A stretch of 64,000 bases of DNA from Phytoseiulus persimilis (taxonomy: Eukaryota > Arthropoda > Arachnida > Mesostigmata > Phytoseiidae), in contig CM075103.1 in assembly GCA_037576195.1 (NCBI GenBank), positions 26,310,723-26,374,722 on the forward strand, in the 5' to 3' direction. Below the pieces are notes generated by a model. That model saw only the letters and a program-made list of their open reading frames with translations, made no database searches and was not told where the DNA came from. The translations under genes were made by a program, and so were the position numbers. Below are positions 24,101 to 37,804 of the stretch, piece by piece; the first letter of the stretch is position 1; each line of letters begins with the position of its first letter.

Positions 24101-27100
24101 TTTTGTCCCCTGGACGCTTACATCCAAGCAGTCGCAAGAGTTGGAGGAGGGAGAGCCTCGACGGGACTGCTCTTGGAGGGAGCTGAAGCAAGGTCATCCG
24201 ATGGACGACGATGGGAACCCCTGCAAATGACAGCGATGCGGACTCCTCGTGGTAATCTTTCCTGGTCGGTGGAGGCGAAGGCTCTTTTCCCCTTAGCTTC
24301 CTCCTGAGCGTTCCCTCTTCTATGCAAGGGGCGTCGAAACCAGATCCAAGGTCTCAGCGTGACGGCTCTCGCTACTGACATGAAGGATTCCGAACAAGCG
24401 AGAACCGCCAGAGTTTGTTGCTTGCGCTGCGGACCGCGACACGGAGGGCAATTTCTTCTCTTCAGACGGCCATGGAAGCGGTGGTGACGTGCGCCTCTTT
24501 GGGTCATCTCGACTGAGCTCGCTCTTCGCCTTGAGGTCCCTCCTCCCATCTCATCTCGGGAAGTCCACTCATCAATTCTTCCGGACGGGTTTCGACCCCC
24601 TGCTTAGTTGGGCCAACTCGCCCCCCGAAGTATTCTCCTCAAGGCCTCGCCTTCCTGGAGTCTTCCAGCGTGGCCACTGTCCACCCTTCCAAGTTTTGAT
24701 GCGATCGAATATTCCTTCCCGGCTGAGCTCCAGGAGACTGTATCTCCATTGAGCTCTTCTTCATCCCCGTTGAATGCAGGCTCAACAGATGCTCAGCTCG
24801 AGCCCGAGGTTATCCTACTCCAGTTACCCCTTTCTTCACTTTAGTGGAGTGCGTCTCCATTTCCTCTCGCTTCTTCTTCATCCTGTCTCGACTGTTTATC
24901 CAGAGAATAATCTCCTACTCGGCGAGGGATTCGCTTCAGCTGAGAAAAGGTTGATCAGGCTGGAGAATTCAGAAGAAGTGGGACAAAGGGAGGAGGTTGA
25001 GCTGTGAGAGCCGGAAGGGCAATACTGACAGCGCCTCTGTTGTTAGAGGCTTACAAGTAATCTGTGGTGGCTCTTCTCTGGAGTTTTTAGTCGCCTTCTT
25101 CCGCCGGGGCGGAGTTGTTGCGAGTTTTTAGGAAGTCGGGTTTTTATCTCGACCTGACGAAACTGGATTAACGTAATAGGTCAGCCGATACTTCGGAGAT
25201 AATTCCGCCCAGGAGCCCGATTCTAGGGCGTCTGAACATCGGGCGTGAAACGACGAGTCTGACAGACAGGGGAAAAGAAGATTTATCTGCCGCTTGTCAA
25301 GGGATCTCAGAGTGTCGTTGGACAGACAAGTCAGATTGCAGACTACCAGCAGCTCCAAGTTAAAATTGCCGCCCGTGAGACTCTGTCGTTCGGAGGTGTC
25401 TTTCGGGAATGTCTCCCTGTTCCGTTCGTGCTCGACGTCCCAATCTTCGAGTTTCCCTCTGAAACTGCGCATCGACAGACCAGAGTCGAATGAAATATCC
25501 CAGCCCCCGCTCAGTATGCCTCTCGCAGTCGTCGCATCCGATTGAAGCTCAGCCTCAAGGCGGATCGGAACTTCGGCCTTGATCGATTTCTGGAACGTTT
25601 GATTTATAATCTGCGATACTCAATTCCCATCAGCAGGAACCAAAGTTTCAGAGCGCAGGGAAAAAACTTCTCCCGTTCCGCTCAATTGTGCCTCGAATCT
25701 CTATTCAAAATAAGCAACTATCCCGTTTCTCGACAGATCAAAGTGGCTCAAATATACATCTGAGCGTCGTGGAATTTCGACCGACATTCTCGACGAGGGA
25801 ACCACCCACAGGAACCTCTTGGCCCAGGAGTTATTATTGTGCAAAAAGTCATCGACATTGAGCCATGACCCGGGCTAGGAACTCAACATCGACGCTTACG
25901 AGCCTGGGGAACAGAACCATGCTCTGAATCACTCTCGAATAAATAAAAACTCACATCTAAAGCCCGCTCTCCATTATTCTCCAGTCGAGTTCGGTGTGAA
26001 GCCGATGCTGGGATGACGTGAGGAGCAAGCCTTCCCAGAACAAGGACGATGGACCCCACCTCAGGCAAATATGTGGGTTACGACTGCGAAAGGATCTCAC
26101 AGTGATGAGCGATCTGCGACGAAAAAGTCTCTGTTCTCATTGTTAATGAGAATACGGCGGGCCTTGGGCCCCGGAGCAAATGCAGACCACGCGCGCAGCT
26201 CTCGAGGACCGGCTCACCCGACTTCTAGGGTTCGCCGGAGAAGAATCAGTGCAAACGGAAACGGAAATTGAGAATCATGTCGTTCGTCAGGCAGGGCGAA
26301 TTCGATCGGCGCAACGAGGCACATGTAGGTGCGCTCCCGGTGCTCGCCGGTGTATTGCGGAGCTTCAAAGCAGAAATCGATGACCTCCAAAAAACCACGC
26401 TCCAACCGCGAGCTGCAACAAGCTTTACTCAATCCTTCCAGAGAGCACCACACTCCGTATGGCTCGTGGAGCTCCACTGCAAGTATGATCAGTGGTCACC
26501 ATCGTCTGTTGAGTGTGTGAACTCCTACAGCACGCCGTTATGGTTATGGCTGAGCACTAGGCTCGAGAATCGCACCTCGGAATTCCGGCTTCCCGGCACC
26601 TGGAGTGCGTCGCTCGGTGATCTCATCGAAAACCCATTGCGATTTCTAGGAATACTTCTTCATCGAAAGTTTCCTTGAGCTGGAATTTCCAGACCGGAAT
26701 TCCCTTCTTAACATTACCACTGTCCAACTCTTGCCTGACGAGAGGCTCAAGAACCCGAGTCTTGGAAGGGAGCGCCACAAGGTCGTAGGTAATTGAGGAG
26801 CGAGAGCCATTATTCACCGCAATAAGGCCTCAGGGATGTGATCGGGCTGGTGCCATTGGCGTGTTAGAGGAGCTGCTCGAACGTGAAAGGCACAGAGCCA
26901 TTTCATTATCCGTTCTCCCCATAATTGAACACCCAGACTCCCCAGACTTTTCATTTGCATATTAAAGGATTCGGTCTTTCAGAAATCGTCCCGGATCTCC
27001 TCTTTGGACAGAGCTGACTCGAACATATTTCGTCTGATTCTAGAGCCTCCGTCGGGGTTCAATCCTCGGGCTCTAAGAGTAGTCTCGGTTCGATTCGGGA

Positions 27101-27471
27101 TAATTGTGATCCCCAAAAGCCTGGAATACTTGTTGCTGTTTGCCTTTTGAAACACGTCTCGCTCTCCAACAATCCCAGCGCGACAATCTCTATCCAGCCA
27201 ACTTTCCTTCGTCCCCTCAACTTCTTAGGTCGGTGAAGTCCTTGGCGAGTTCCGGAGCGATCGTCGAGCTCTCATGACGATAGCAGATAGTAAGGATGAC
27301 TCCATTCGTCGCTTCCTTCTGCGCAGAAAACACATCCTTTCATATTCGTCAGTTAGCGAGCCCGCACAGCTCACGACTTCATGTCGCCACCCGATGAGTT
27401 TCAGTTTCGCGTAAAATCCTAGTGGCTACGAATCACTCCAATTATGAGATGTAAAGGGCCTGCCGGGTTGA
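21193..27471. other. Gene-poor stretch, copy 2
   Basis: Repeats the content of 1-6279, with nothing recognised. Confidence 0.5.
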
Positions 27472-28418
27472 GCGCGCCACCAGAAGAAATAGATTTCTGG
27501 AAACTTGACATTCTCATTTCTCATAGCCACGGCGCCGATGGAAAAAAAACTGTTATGAAGCTCTTTTCTAAGACCATCGAACGTCGGAGGCAGCGGGTAC
27601 CAGAAACTTCTTTTCCAGTTGAGGAAAATTGAAATATCGTTGGTTCACCCTGGAGGAGAAATGCTGATCACTTTCTCTGATATCGCTAAAAGTACTCCTC
27701 TTCATCGTCTACTCGCAGGGCGAGTTTCAACCCGATGCGAGTTCGCAGGGCCGAGATATCAACAGTTGAACATAGGCGATGAAGCGGTTTCTCCCCAGGA
27801 CTCGCTTGAGACTTGAGACCCAGCATAAAAATAGATAGAAGTCATCGAATCAAGTCATCTATCTGGAAATCATGGTCGCATCGATCCCGGAATCACCCTC
27901 CCAGACTCGTCGAAGTATGCTCTGATTGGTCCCAGAATTACTTCTCCGGACTTCGAAAAGTGTGCTTAGATCGGTCCCGGAATCACCCCGATCGACCCCC
28001 AGAAGTATGGTCAGTGAGTCAGTATGATCAAGGACCAATCTGAGCATACTTTTCCAAGTCTGGGAGGGGTGATTCCGGGATCGATCTGGGGGAAACCCGC
28101 TTCACCGCCCCAGTTCAACTGTCGATATCTCGGCCCCGCGAACTCGCATCGGGATGAAAGTTGCCCTGCAAGTAGATGATGAAGAGGAGTACTTTCAGCG
28201 ATATCTGAGGAAGTGGTCAGCCTCCTCCTTCCGGGTGAACCAACGAGTTCTCAATTTTTCTCAACTTGAAAAGAGGTTTCCGAGACCTGCTGCATACGAC
28301 TTTCGATAGCCCTCGGGAAGAGCTTCACAACGGTTTTTTTTTTATCGGCGCCGTAGCTCCACTGGCTCTCGAGATATGAATTTCCGGTTTTCAAAAATCG
28401 TTCTTTTTGTGGGGCCGA
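27472..28418. mobile_element. Foldback element I, copy 2
   Basis: Second copy of the inverted-repeat element described at 6280-7225. The only difference seen is one extra A in the A-tract near 27541. Arms about 27472-27813 and 28078-28418, with the 45 bp motif array between them at about 27858-28078. Confidence 0.7.
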
Positions 28419-29983
28419 AACGGTCTCGTTATCTATCCTAATTCGTCTGCCCAAATCAGATGCGGAGATGGATCATTTATCATCATCAGATCCGGCGGAT
28501 CCCTCAGTTATTCTTCCCACCCATGAGTAACCACAACGAGTCCCTCTCGGTCAGTTTACGATGCAGTAGCTTACAATTGTAGTGTCGAGCTGCAGGAGAG
28601 CTTGCTTCCGGGCTCATTCAATAACGCTATGGGAAGCCTCTTGCGCCAAATTTCTAGGGCACTTCCAATCCGCTCGACGGGATTAGATCTGTCGAAACCC
28701 TGGATCGAGCGGTTCTAGTGTTTGCAGAAAGTTCATTTTCGTTCATTCGTTCGACCTCGGGATGAGGCTGTCCGTCTACATTCTCTCCTGAAGAGAACAA
28801 CGGGGAGCGGAAATTCACCATGAACTCCTAGTGAGTTCGGAAGACTCGTTGAACCGCCTCCGCGAATCGCGCAGACGAAATGCGTTCATCCACAAACGGC
28901 GCCCCCCTTGGGCTCCTTTTGCACCACAACCGTCAGCACGAGTGCGACAGGAACAATTTGACGGCTGATGAGTTGAAATTAGTGAAGTGAGCTATGTGAG
29001 CCGCCTGCAACGGAAGATCACTCCAAGCTGTTTCCTCGTCACGACGTCTACCTAATGAGGATCGTCGGCTAGAGCCCTTCGACATGACCGGTGAGAATTT
29101 CGGGAAGTTGGCTCAGCTGATAACTCTCGTTCCATCGACCTCCTGCAGAAATTTCACGGCATCAGAACGGGTATTGAGCGATGGGTGTCAGTTGAGGACG
29201 ACCTGTAGTCGGGCGGAATATTTCAAACGCGGTGATCCAACGCCTTCGAAGGTTTCGAGATCTGTGAATCAATTATGGGGAGAGTTTCTCTAAATATTTA
29301 TAACCAGGAACTCGATTATTATGTCAACAAAAGAGGCTGTATTTCAGTTGAGCTCAAAATGAGACGTGAATAGGAACTGTGGGGGTCCGTGTCAGTTGGA
29401 TTCGGCTATGAGAACTTCCTTCGTACATTCACTCCCTCCCCCCGTCGCGGGTGCTACTGCTTTGCAACTCAGATGAACGTCTTCCGGCACTGTCGTCCGA
29501 ACAATCCTGTAGATAGCGACTTCTTTGATAGCTGTGAAACCTCAATCCAACATGGGAAAGTGTCTGACGGGGCACCCTGGATATCTATTCATCCGGAGAA
29601 TAGGGACTCACCATGACAGCGCCGTATATCTACGTTACCACTTCGGTTACTGTGTAAAACAGCCCGAATTTCCTGAACTTTCGAGATTTAGTCAGGAATT
29701 TCCAGTGAGTCGCAATCCCTCGAAAGCATTCAGCAAGAGGCCATGTGCAGCAATAGGCTCAAATGTATTTTGAAGGCAAAGCAAACTTAGAGGCCGTCGA
29801 GGAGAAGAATCCGGGTCTCAAGCTATATGAATAAATCGAGTCGCGAGCACGGATTAACTTTCCGCTGACGGGAAAGTATTGAGATCCAGATGGAAATCCA
29901 GAAATGAACGTCTCGAAAAGTCGCACCTCTTATGATGAGTGAACCGAGTCTGAGCTGGGAAACGTCAGGAAGAACAACGAACC
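28419..29983. other. No supported gene, copy 2
   Basis: Repeats the content of 7226-8790, with nothing recognised. Confidence 0.5.
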
Positions 29984-30169
29984 ATGGCACAGAATCGAAA
30001 GACAATCGCCCCTGAATTCAGAATGGAGATGCCGCTGATAGTCAGACTCCACCAGAAAGGCTGCGACAAGACGCAGGTCTCAAATCTACGATTGCCCATC
30101 AATTTTGACGTGGAAACGTCGTTATTTGTGGTTTCGGTGCACTCTGTTAGCGCACTAACGAATTTGTGA
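29984..30169 (+). CDS. Possible transposase N-terminal fragment, copy 2
   Basis: Identical to the 61-codon frame at 8791-8976: ATG in strong context and a basic helix-turn-helix-like start with the IVRLHQKG motif. The same caution applies. Confidence 0.25.
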   Translation: MAQNRKTIAPEFRMEMPLIVRLHQKGCDKTQVSNLRLPINFDVETSLFVVSVHSVSALTNL

Positions 30170-30232
30170 GGCTCCGGTTTGTCCTCAAACTTTGCTCGTG
30201 ATGAACCGAATAGGTTCCGATATTCCGAGAGC

Positions 30233-32558
30233 GTCACAAAGGGTCTCGGCACTTTTGGCCTGGATCGGGGATTCGGATGAGATATATTGTGGCGGATACC
30301 CCATCCCAAGAGAAGACTTTCTGTCCAGTCGGCGCGCTCCTAGCTGCCTTGGTTTTTTTTCATGGCATGAAACATCTTCTGGACCGATGAAAACCGAGCG
30401 AGATTTGGAAACTTGAAATGCTCATATCTCTGTTATCTGGGGGAGTTCAGAGCTCATTAAGTGGGTTTGGAAAGCTCGTGAATCCAGCTTTCCGATGCGT
30501 CCCTCAGAGTTTTCCCACTATCAATTTGGATACCTTCAAAATGACCATCTTCAAAGTGAATGTTTCTGACCCACTCCCTGGAGGTTGACCACTCCCTAGT
30601 TTGTGTCATATTACGCCCCCCTTCAGTGCGAGCACAATGCGATGAACAGATCGAAGAAATATTGGGGGGTCAAGGTTAAAAAACTGAAAATCTGTCGTTG
30701 GTCACCCTGAATTCATCGAATTTCATGCTTAAACTCCAGAATATTCGACGGTTGAAGGCCCCGAGCCAGGGAAAATCATATTCTGAGCCGTCCTTCCCGA
30801 GCCCACCGCCCGCAATGGGACTTGCGAGGCGATAGGGAGTGTTACTGAAGCAAGACCGAAAGGGGATTCCGGGACACTTCTGAGGGCTGGCTGAGAGGCT
30901 CAGCCGGAAAACAAAGACTTGGAAAGTTATGGTCAGATTGATCCTGGAAGAACCCCTCTAGCTTTTGGAAAGTATGGCCAGATTGGGCCCGGAATCACCC
31001 CTCCAGATTCGGAGAAGTATGGTCAGATATTTCCCGGAATCACCCCTCCAGGCTTTTGAAAAGTATGGTCAGATTGGTCGATCCCGTACAAACTCGAAAA
31101 TAATCTGACCGTGTCAGGCCCAAAGCAAGAAAGAATCATGTTATAAGCCGAGACACTCTCGGAGAAATCGACCTCGAGCAAAAAAAGAGAACACGTTCGG
31201 TGGTCTCGAGCGGTTTCGTTTATTCTCGTTCCTCAAGTGTTGGTTCCATCGTCTTCTGACGCTGTATCGTCTCCAGATGGCATGAAGAGGTCAGTTAGCT
31301 CTGGTGCCAGCAGCCTAATTCGTGGCTCATGCCTGGCCAAAGACAGGTAGAAGATGCACGCGGCCACATGCGAACAGCAGCCCACTGTCCGTGCCCCATG
31401 AGGACAGTCACACCAGTATCTTCGAATGCTGCAGTCCACGCCACATGCGCGCATGAAAATAAAGCATCATGAAATCCGGGCATCATCGTCCGGGACCAAT
31501 CTGACCATACTTTTTGATATTTTTTTTTTGTGGGGTCCAGGAAGAAAAATGCGTGATGCAGACTGCGCCCCAGCCCCAGTACAGTACTGTGGGAGTCGCA
31601 AACCCACTAAAAACCTGGAGTCTCCCCAACCCCCGCTTCCGGGCGGGGGGGGCGCTCCCATGGACGGATTAGTTTGGCATTACTCCGAACCAATGGGAAC
31701 GGGAGTCATCATTCTTGTCTCCGTATCCTACATCGTATCCTCGCGAGCCATTTGCTTGGTGATGTTCCGTTGTGTATGATGAGAAGTGTGCCGATGTGTA
31801 CTTTTCGAAACCTGGAGGGGTGATTCCGGGACCCATCTGACCATACTTTTCAGAACCTGGAGGGGTGATTCCGGGACCGATCTGACCATCTCTTTCCAAG
31901 TCTAGAGGGGTGGTTCCGGGAACAATCTGACCATACTTTTCAAAAGCTGGAGGGGTGATTCCGGGGCCAGTCAGACCATATTTTTGGGGGTCTGGGCGGG
32001 TGATTCCGGGATTGATCTGACCAAACTTCTGGGTGTCTGGGGAGCTGACTCCGTGTGTTCCACGGCTCAGAATATGATTTTCCCTGGCTCGGGGCCTTCC
32101 ATTATCAAATATTCCGGAGTTTAGGCATGAAATTCGATGAATTAAGGGTGACCAACCGCCGAAGGGGGGCATAATATGACACAAACTAGAAAGTGGTCAA
32201 CCCTCAGGAAGTGGGTTAGAAACATTCACTTTGAAGATTGTCGTGTTGAAGGTATTCAAATTGATCGTGGAAAAACTCTGAAGGATGCATAGGAAAGCTG
32301 GATTTACGAGCTTTCCAAAACCCACTTTATGAGCTCTCAGCTCCTTCAGGTAAAGGAGATATGAGCAGTTTAGGTTCCCAAATCTCGCTCGGTTTTCATC
32401 GGTCCAGAAGATGTTTCATGCTATAAAAAAACCAAGGCAGCTAGGAGCCCGCCGACTGGACAGAGAGTGCTCTCTTGGGATGGGGTACCTCCGCAAGATA
32501 TCTCATTCGAGTCCCCGACCCAAGGCCAAAAGTGCCGAGGAACTGCCGGGACCCTTTA
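30233..32558. mobile_element. Foldback DNA transposon II, copy 2
   Basis: Second copy of the element at 9040-11365, with no difference seen. Inverted 45 bp arrays lie at 30916-31078 and 31795-32058, and the SWIM-finger remnant lies between them. Confidence 0.75.
31233..31454 (-). pseudogene. SWIM-finger transposon protein fragment, copy 2
   Basis: Identical to 10040-10261: C-x-C...C-x-H finger, acidic tail, stop, and AATAAA signal on the minus strand (forward tttatt at 31219-31224). Confidence 0.7.
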
Positions 32559-35500
32559 CAGGGGAAGCCCTCATACAATTTCGGCATTCACTCAAGCAAT
32601 TTTAGATCGAGTCGAGACCAATATGTGCACCCCCTCGGAAATCTCGGAAATCAGCATGAATAGCCGTGTCTCACAGTTGTCGAGAGACGGAGTGGAATCG
32701 TCCAGGGCAATGCACACCCATATGAGCTCCTCTCGGACCGCCCGTCATTTCTCCTCCAGGTCATTCATTCTATCATTTGTACCTCGAGAATTGGCCGAAT
32801 TTCGGGATTCGATAGGATGAATTGGGTGAGATCGGCGTTTCAGACGCTGAGCCGTGAGTTTTTACCAGGTCACAAGGTCTTAGGAAGTGAATTCATATGG
32901 GACAAAATGGAAGCAAATGGATGTATCGGAGAAAATTGAATCTCGAGGCCATCCGGATCACCAAGCTTAGTTGCCTGAGCAAGTGATCGATGATCAAACA
33001 ACGAGGTTTCTGGTCGAACGAGGGGGCGCTATTGATCTCGTACCAGAGATCTTAGAGTTTCGGTCAATTTTACACTCTCTGCTCGCATCTGAATGACGCA
33101 CCCGAAAACCTCAGGTAGTGCTTAGGCAGAGCAGAGTGCTGGAAGCTTGGGGGCCGCCGAAGGTCCCGAACAAGGTTTCAGAGAACCGGTCCCGGAATCG
33201 CTCCCTCGAGACTGAAAAGGATAACACCACTTGTTTGCAACTCGCGTTACCGAGGACAACACAGCGAGTACTCCACGTTCTCACGCAAAACAAGCGGTAG
33301 TATGGAATACTATCATTCCAATTTTTTTCACATGACGGCCATCCGCGAGCGGGGGGGAGGGATGGGACGGAAAGGGCGGCTTGCCCTGGATGTAATATAT
33401 TTTGAAGTATGGGAACAACACGACTCCGATCAGAAATCGAATCATCGCAGGCCCAAGGAGGATTGATTCTGTCGGTGACCGCGATGAAAACAAGCTTTGT
33501 AAGTCTACTGGAGACTCGTCTCGGATTGACTTTCGACATTGAAATCGTAGCCAAAGGGTTATTGAATCGCACTTGCGCCCCCTGGCATCCCCAGAAAGTA
33601 AATATTGTTCTTCGAGATTTCAACTTGCCTCTGCGACCTTCATTTCCTGGAAGGTCTCGCCTCAACCAAGATCTCATCATGCCTTTCCTCAGTCCGCCTT
33701 TCCTCCAGAGAGAGGACGGGTAAAACCTGGAAAAAACTCCTGCCTGTCAGCGTAGAATGCTTGTGGATAATGCTCATGGCCGGCACAAGACAGGTTTCGA
33801 GAGTTTTTCCGAACCTGAACTGGTCTCGGTCCAGGGAAGAGGACGAAGATCGGAGGAGAACAAATACGTGAATCCCGGACTGACAGAGGCCCTCGACGTA
33901 GTCCCTTTGATGTACTCCAATAAAGATTTGTCATCTCGCGAATGGAGGCGCGGAAAATTCCGGCTCCGATCCTTCGAAGCTCCGAGCACCGATCTTCTCC
34001 TTCGACTGAACCTCAATCATGGACACACAGCTAGAATCGACCTCACGTGACGTTTCGGGGCAGCTTCAATGAACCTGCGAAGCTTGAATATCAGTTCCGT
34101 TTGGATACTGATGGAGATACACTCATAGGAAGGCATCGGAGCTTCACGGCACCAACGTTAGCTGTTTCCGTGATCTGTCGGGTTGAATCTAAGCGAGTGC
34201 CAATCAAGTCGATTGTGATGGCAGAGGCCAGCAGCTTCTGCTGTATGCAGCACGACAACCTGGAGCTATTGCAGGGTTTCGGAGCGTTTCGATGTAGACG
34301 AACAAAAAGTTGAGGCCGCCGCGTTGTTTGTCGATTGCTCGCTCGAGTGCTTCCAGGGTGGGCCTTCGTTCGAAAGCACACTCCTTGTGGGAGCTTGGTC
34401 GTACATGTACTCGGCACTCAAACACGTCCGGAGAAAGTGTCTAACAAGCTCCTGTTTTTGTTCCAGCGGCGAGACTATGTCGAGGTCGCAACCTAGTCGT
34501 TGTCCTCGGTGCCAATCTGTTATTTCTTGGCCTGCTGCTGGCTTTTCAGGGTGTGAGGGTAGACGTCGATGGAAGCCAAGGCAACGCTTTCCCACCTCAA
34601 GACAGCCATTCCATCTACAAGCTACCCAGAACTTCCGCCTCACTCATAAGAGCCAAGTGAGTACTCTCAGAAGCGCTTCGTTCCAGGCATCAATATCCCG
34701 AATTGAAGTCGCGTACTCTCTCAGCGTTGGTCGGAGCCCGTGCAGCTGCTGGATTTTATGAAGGATTGATGCATGTGCGCCCAGATGGGGGGGGTCACTT
34801 CACGCGATGGGATCTCGAGCTCGGTATGGAAAGCCATACGATTGACAAACTGGTACCGCATCAGAGCCTGAGTTATTGTCAGGTAGACGGTGGTCAAATT
34901 GGGGGGGGGGGGAATCCTCTCAGTCTTTCTCCGGGCTCGAGCTTCCTTTCATGCGATCGATATCTGGAAGTCTCGTGCGTGTTTCCGTTGTCTCTCGGTT
35001 ATTCGCGCCCATCGATAGCGGATTGCGTTACGTAGAGCGACTCAAGAAGGCCCCTTCTTTCCTCGAGAATCCCTTCCCTTAAACAGCCGGGGAACGACAA
35101 CAGTCGAATGATTGGTGTCGTATCGGTATGATTCGATTCGGGAGAGAGTCCCCCCATTCACCACCGAACAAGATGAGAGTCTCTCCCGAGCTTTAAAATG
35201 GCAGCGACTCGAAGATCTTGAATTGATCCTAACCACCCGGCTATTCAGTTGCGGCTTCGATCCGACAGCGGGTGGAGAAGAGGGTCGAGAGGTCGACGCG
35301 GCAACTGCATTGCCAGGTTGTTTGGATCGATTCCAGACAATCACACCTCTGAGAGTTTTTCTGAGTTGGGCATATACGAGAAGGTACGGAGGGGGGGGGC
35401 GCATAGAGTACGGAATTCGGTCGAGGAATCAACGATTTCGAGGCTCATACGATCGCCCGCCCTGTCCCGAGTTCAGGGGTGTTTATCGCTGTGTTGGCAA

Positions 35501-37140
35501 GTGAGTGGGATCTTTTTCCGCATCCAATCATACCAGCTCGATCGGTTGACTTAAGACGTTCCCCGGCTGGTTGAGTGAAACGATTCAAGGGAGAAGTATC
35601 CTGTATATTTCGACGAGGTGGTGAGCAGAAGATGAGAGAGTGCTGATCGCGCATCGTTATGGGTAGGTAGACGGCAATTCTGTAGGCCCCCGTGAAAACA
35701 GGCCAGGATTGTTCACCGCAGGCGCCGATGACTAGCAGGGGTCAAGGAGCCATGTTCATTCCATCAAGCGAATCAACTGAACTCTGATCCTCCGCGGCTG
35801 TCTTCCTCTCATCCTGCTGACACTCGCGTCCTGCTGCCTGTCAATATTTTGGATGCCGTAGGACTTCTTAATTACGCAAAAAGCGGGGAAAGGAACTGGC
35901 GATGCCTATCGTCGTTTGAAGCCGTTTGCTGCGTTGGAGATTGCTTAGTGGGGAAGAGTTGCGATGATCTTCGAACGCCTCCCACCTGCGCAATACAGAT
36001 TCCTTCAGTCCGAAGGTTAACGGAGCAGCTATGTTCAGCAAAGACGAGCAATCTTCCATCAGAGAGCGACCCAATTCATTCTCTTGGATAGCTCGGAGTT
36101 CATTCCACTGAGTACTTGTTCTCTGGGTTTCGTTTTCCTTCTGTTCGCCTCGGTTTTAGTCGGTTTCCCTCATTTCGGATAACAAGCCCCTTCTCCCTGA
36201 ATTGCGCTCCAATGACTCGGGAGCTTTTTCAGAGGCGCACTCCCACGTCAGCGTTCTGTTTAAGGAGAGTAATACTTAGCTTCCTGAAGGGTCGTTCCTC
36301 TCTGCACACACCAAAGTCGGGAGCATGTTTGTCTTCGTGCTTGTTTCCTTTGTCCGCTGCTTCCTTTTTTTTTTCATGAATAACACCTCGTTTTCGAGCG
36401 ACTCTTATCATGCTCATGCAGAGTTGCGTCTTTGAGTGAGTGCTCAGCTGAGTTCCTCGAGGCTGCTCCTCCCGGTGCATCTGTTTCACCCCGGTGCAGA
36501 CGTAAAACATACAAGGTCCGAGTACACAAAAGTCAATTACCCCGCTGAAGGATCCTCTTCTGACCTTCTGTTCACTCATGACCTCCACGGGTCGGGAAAG
36601 GCTCTCTGGCCTCTTGTGATAGCAATCCCGGAAGTTTCTGGTCCTGGACCTATTCCTTTCCCGAGTTTCGCCATCCTTAACGCTATAACTCGGATTCTGT
36701 AGATATTCCGCGACTAGACGGATTCCGTGAAAGCGAACGATTCGGAGAACAACACTCTCGCCTGTTAGCCTCCTTGATACCCACACTACTGTCACCTGAC
36801 GGATGGAGGGTGAGGAATCGCGATCGATGAGGATCAGGATACATTCCAGGAGATCGGCGAACTCCTGGCCTAACTTGCCAAGTTTCTGCGGCCAGCTTTC
36901 GCGGAGCCCCTCTGGCTGCCGGGGTACGCGGAAGCTCAAGGACGAAGTTCTCGTACATTCCGCTATTCTCATCGTTCTGCGCATTAGATCCGTGTCGATC
37001 GGAGTCGAGAGTGAAAGAGACCCCAAGCTTCCTCGTCTTCTAGCTCAACGAGGGAGAGCCTGGACCTCAGTTCCACGGGAGAAACGGAAGTATTCCAACG
37101 ACGTGCAAATGACTCAAATCGGATCTCCTTTCCATTCCAG
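32559..37140. other. No supported gene, copy 2
   Basis: Repeats the content of 11366-15947, including the unexplained 265-codon minus frame at 36229-37026. Confidence 0.5.
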
Positions 37141-37804
37141 ATATTACAAGGTGATGGAAGGGAAATTCTGCAATTTCCTAAATAGCGAACCGTCGCGGTC
37201 GTTGATGTACAAGGATTGCGTTTGCTCGCACGGATTCTATGGCGCCGACTGCGGAATCCCTCACTTCATCTGGTCACAGTTGCTCCTAAACGGCACGAAA
37301 GAAATGACACTGAAAAGACTACAAGAACCGAGACGAATCATAGAGTTCAAGTTCTCGGGAGCTGCCGACCCGGTCGTCCAAAATGTAACAGTTTGCAACA
37401 ACGCGTCCCTGGAGGGTTTCCACCGAGAAGTGCCCGACCTGCAAGTGTACACTGGTCCCGTCCAAGCAAACTTCTCGTGTGCCAACCCAAGAATCGCAGC
37501 TTTTTCATGCCCGACACTTCTGTGCTGTTGGAATCGGTTTTGGATGCTGGCATCGGAACTCTCTTTCACCGACCTTGTCGTCATAGACATCGGGGAGTCG
37601 TCGCTGGGATCGACGCTGCCAGGCGACCTGTTGGAGTTCTTCAAATTCTACCAAGGATTCCCAGAGGTCCTAATGATCAGTCGCGGGCCCTCGGTCTCGG
37701 TGGTGGCCAGCTTCAACTCGATAGCCGTCGAATGCAACTTCGACATTAAGTGCATAGCGTCCTGTGAGAGTTCCAAGTTCCAAGTGATCAGTCTCGATCT
37801 CTGA
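37141..37804 (+). CDS. GT17 (MGAT3-like) glycosyltransferase terminal exon, degenerate, copy 2
   Basis: Identical in sequence to 15948-16611, so the open frame and the loss of the acidic catalytic core are seen twice. If the duplication is an assembly artefact, this is the same single locus. The exon begins after the acceptor ending at 37140 and stops at TGA 37802-37804. Downstream sequence shows no continuation of the GT17 C-terminal half (the conserved W-H-C-x-W-C region is not found on the plus strand before 42 kb). Confidence 0.65.
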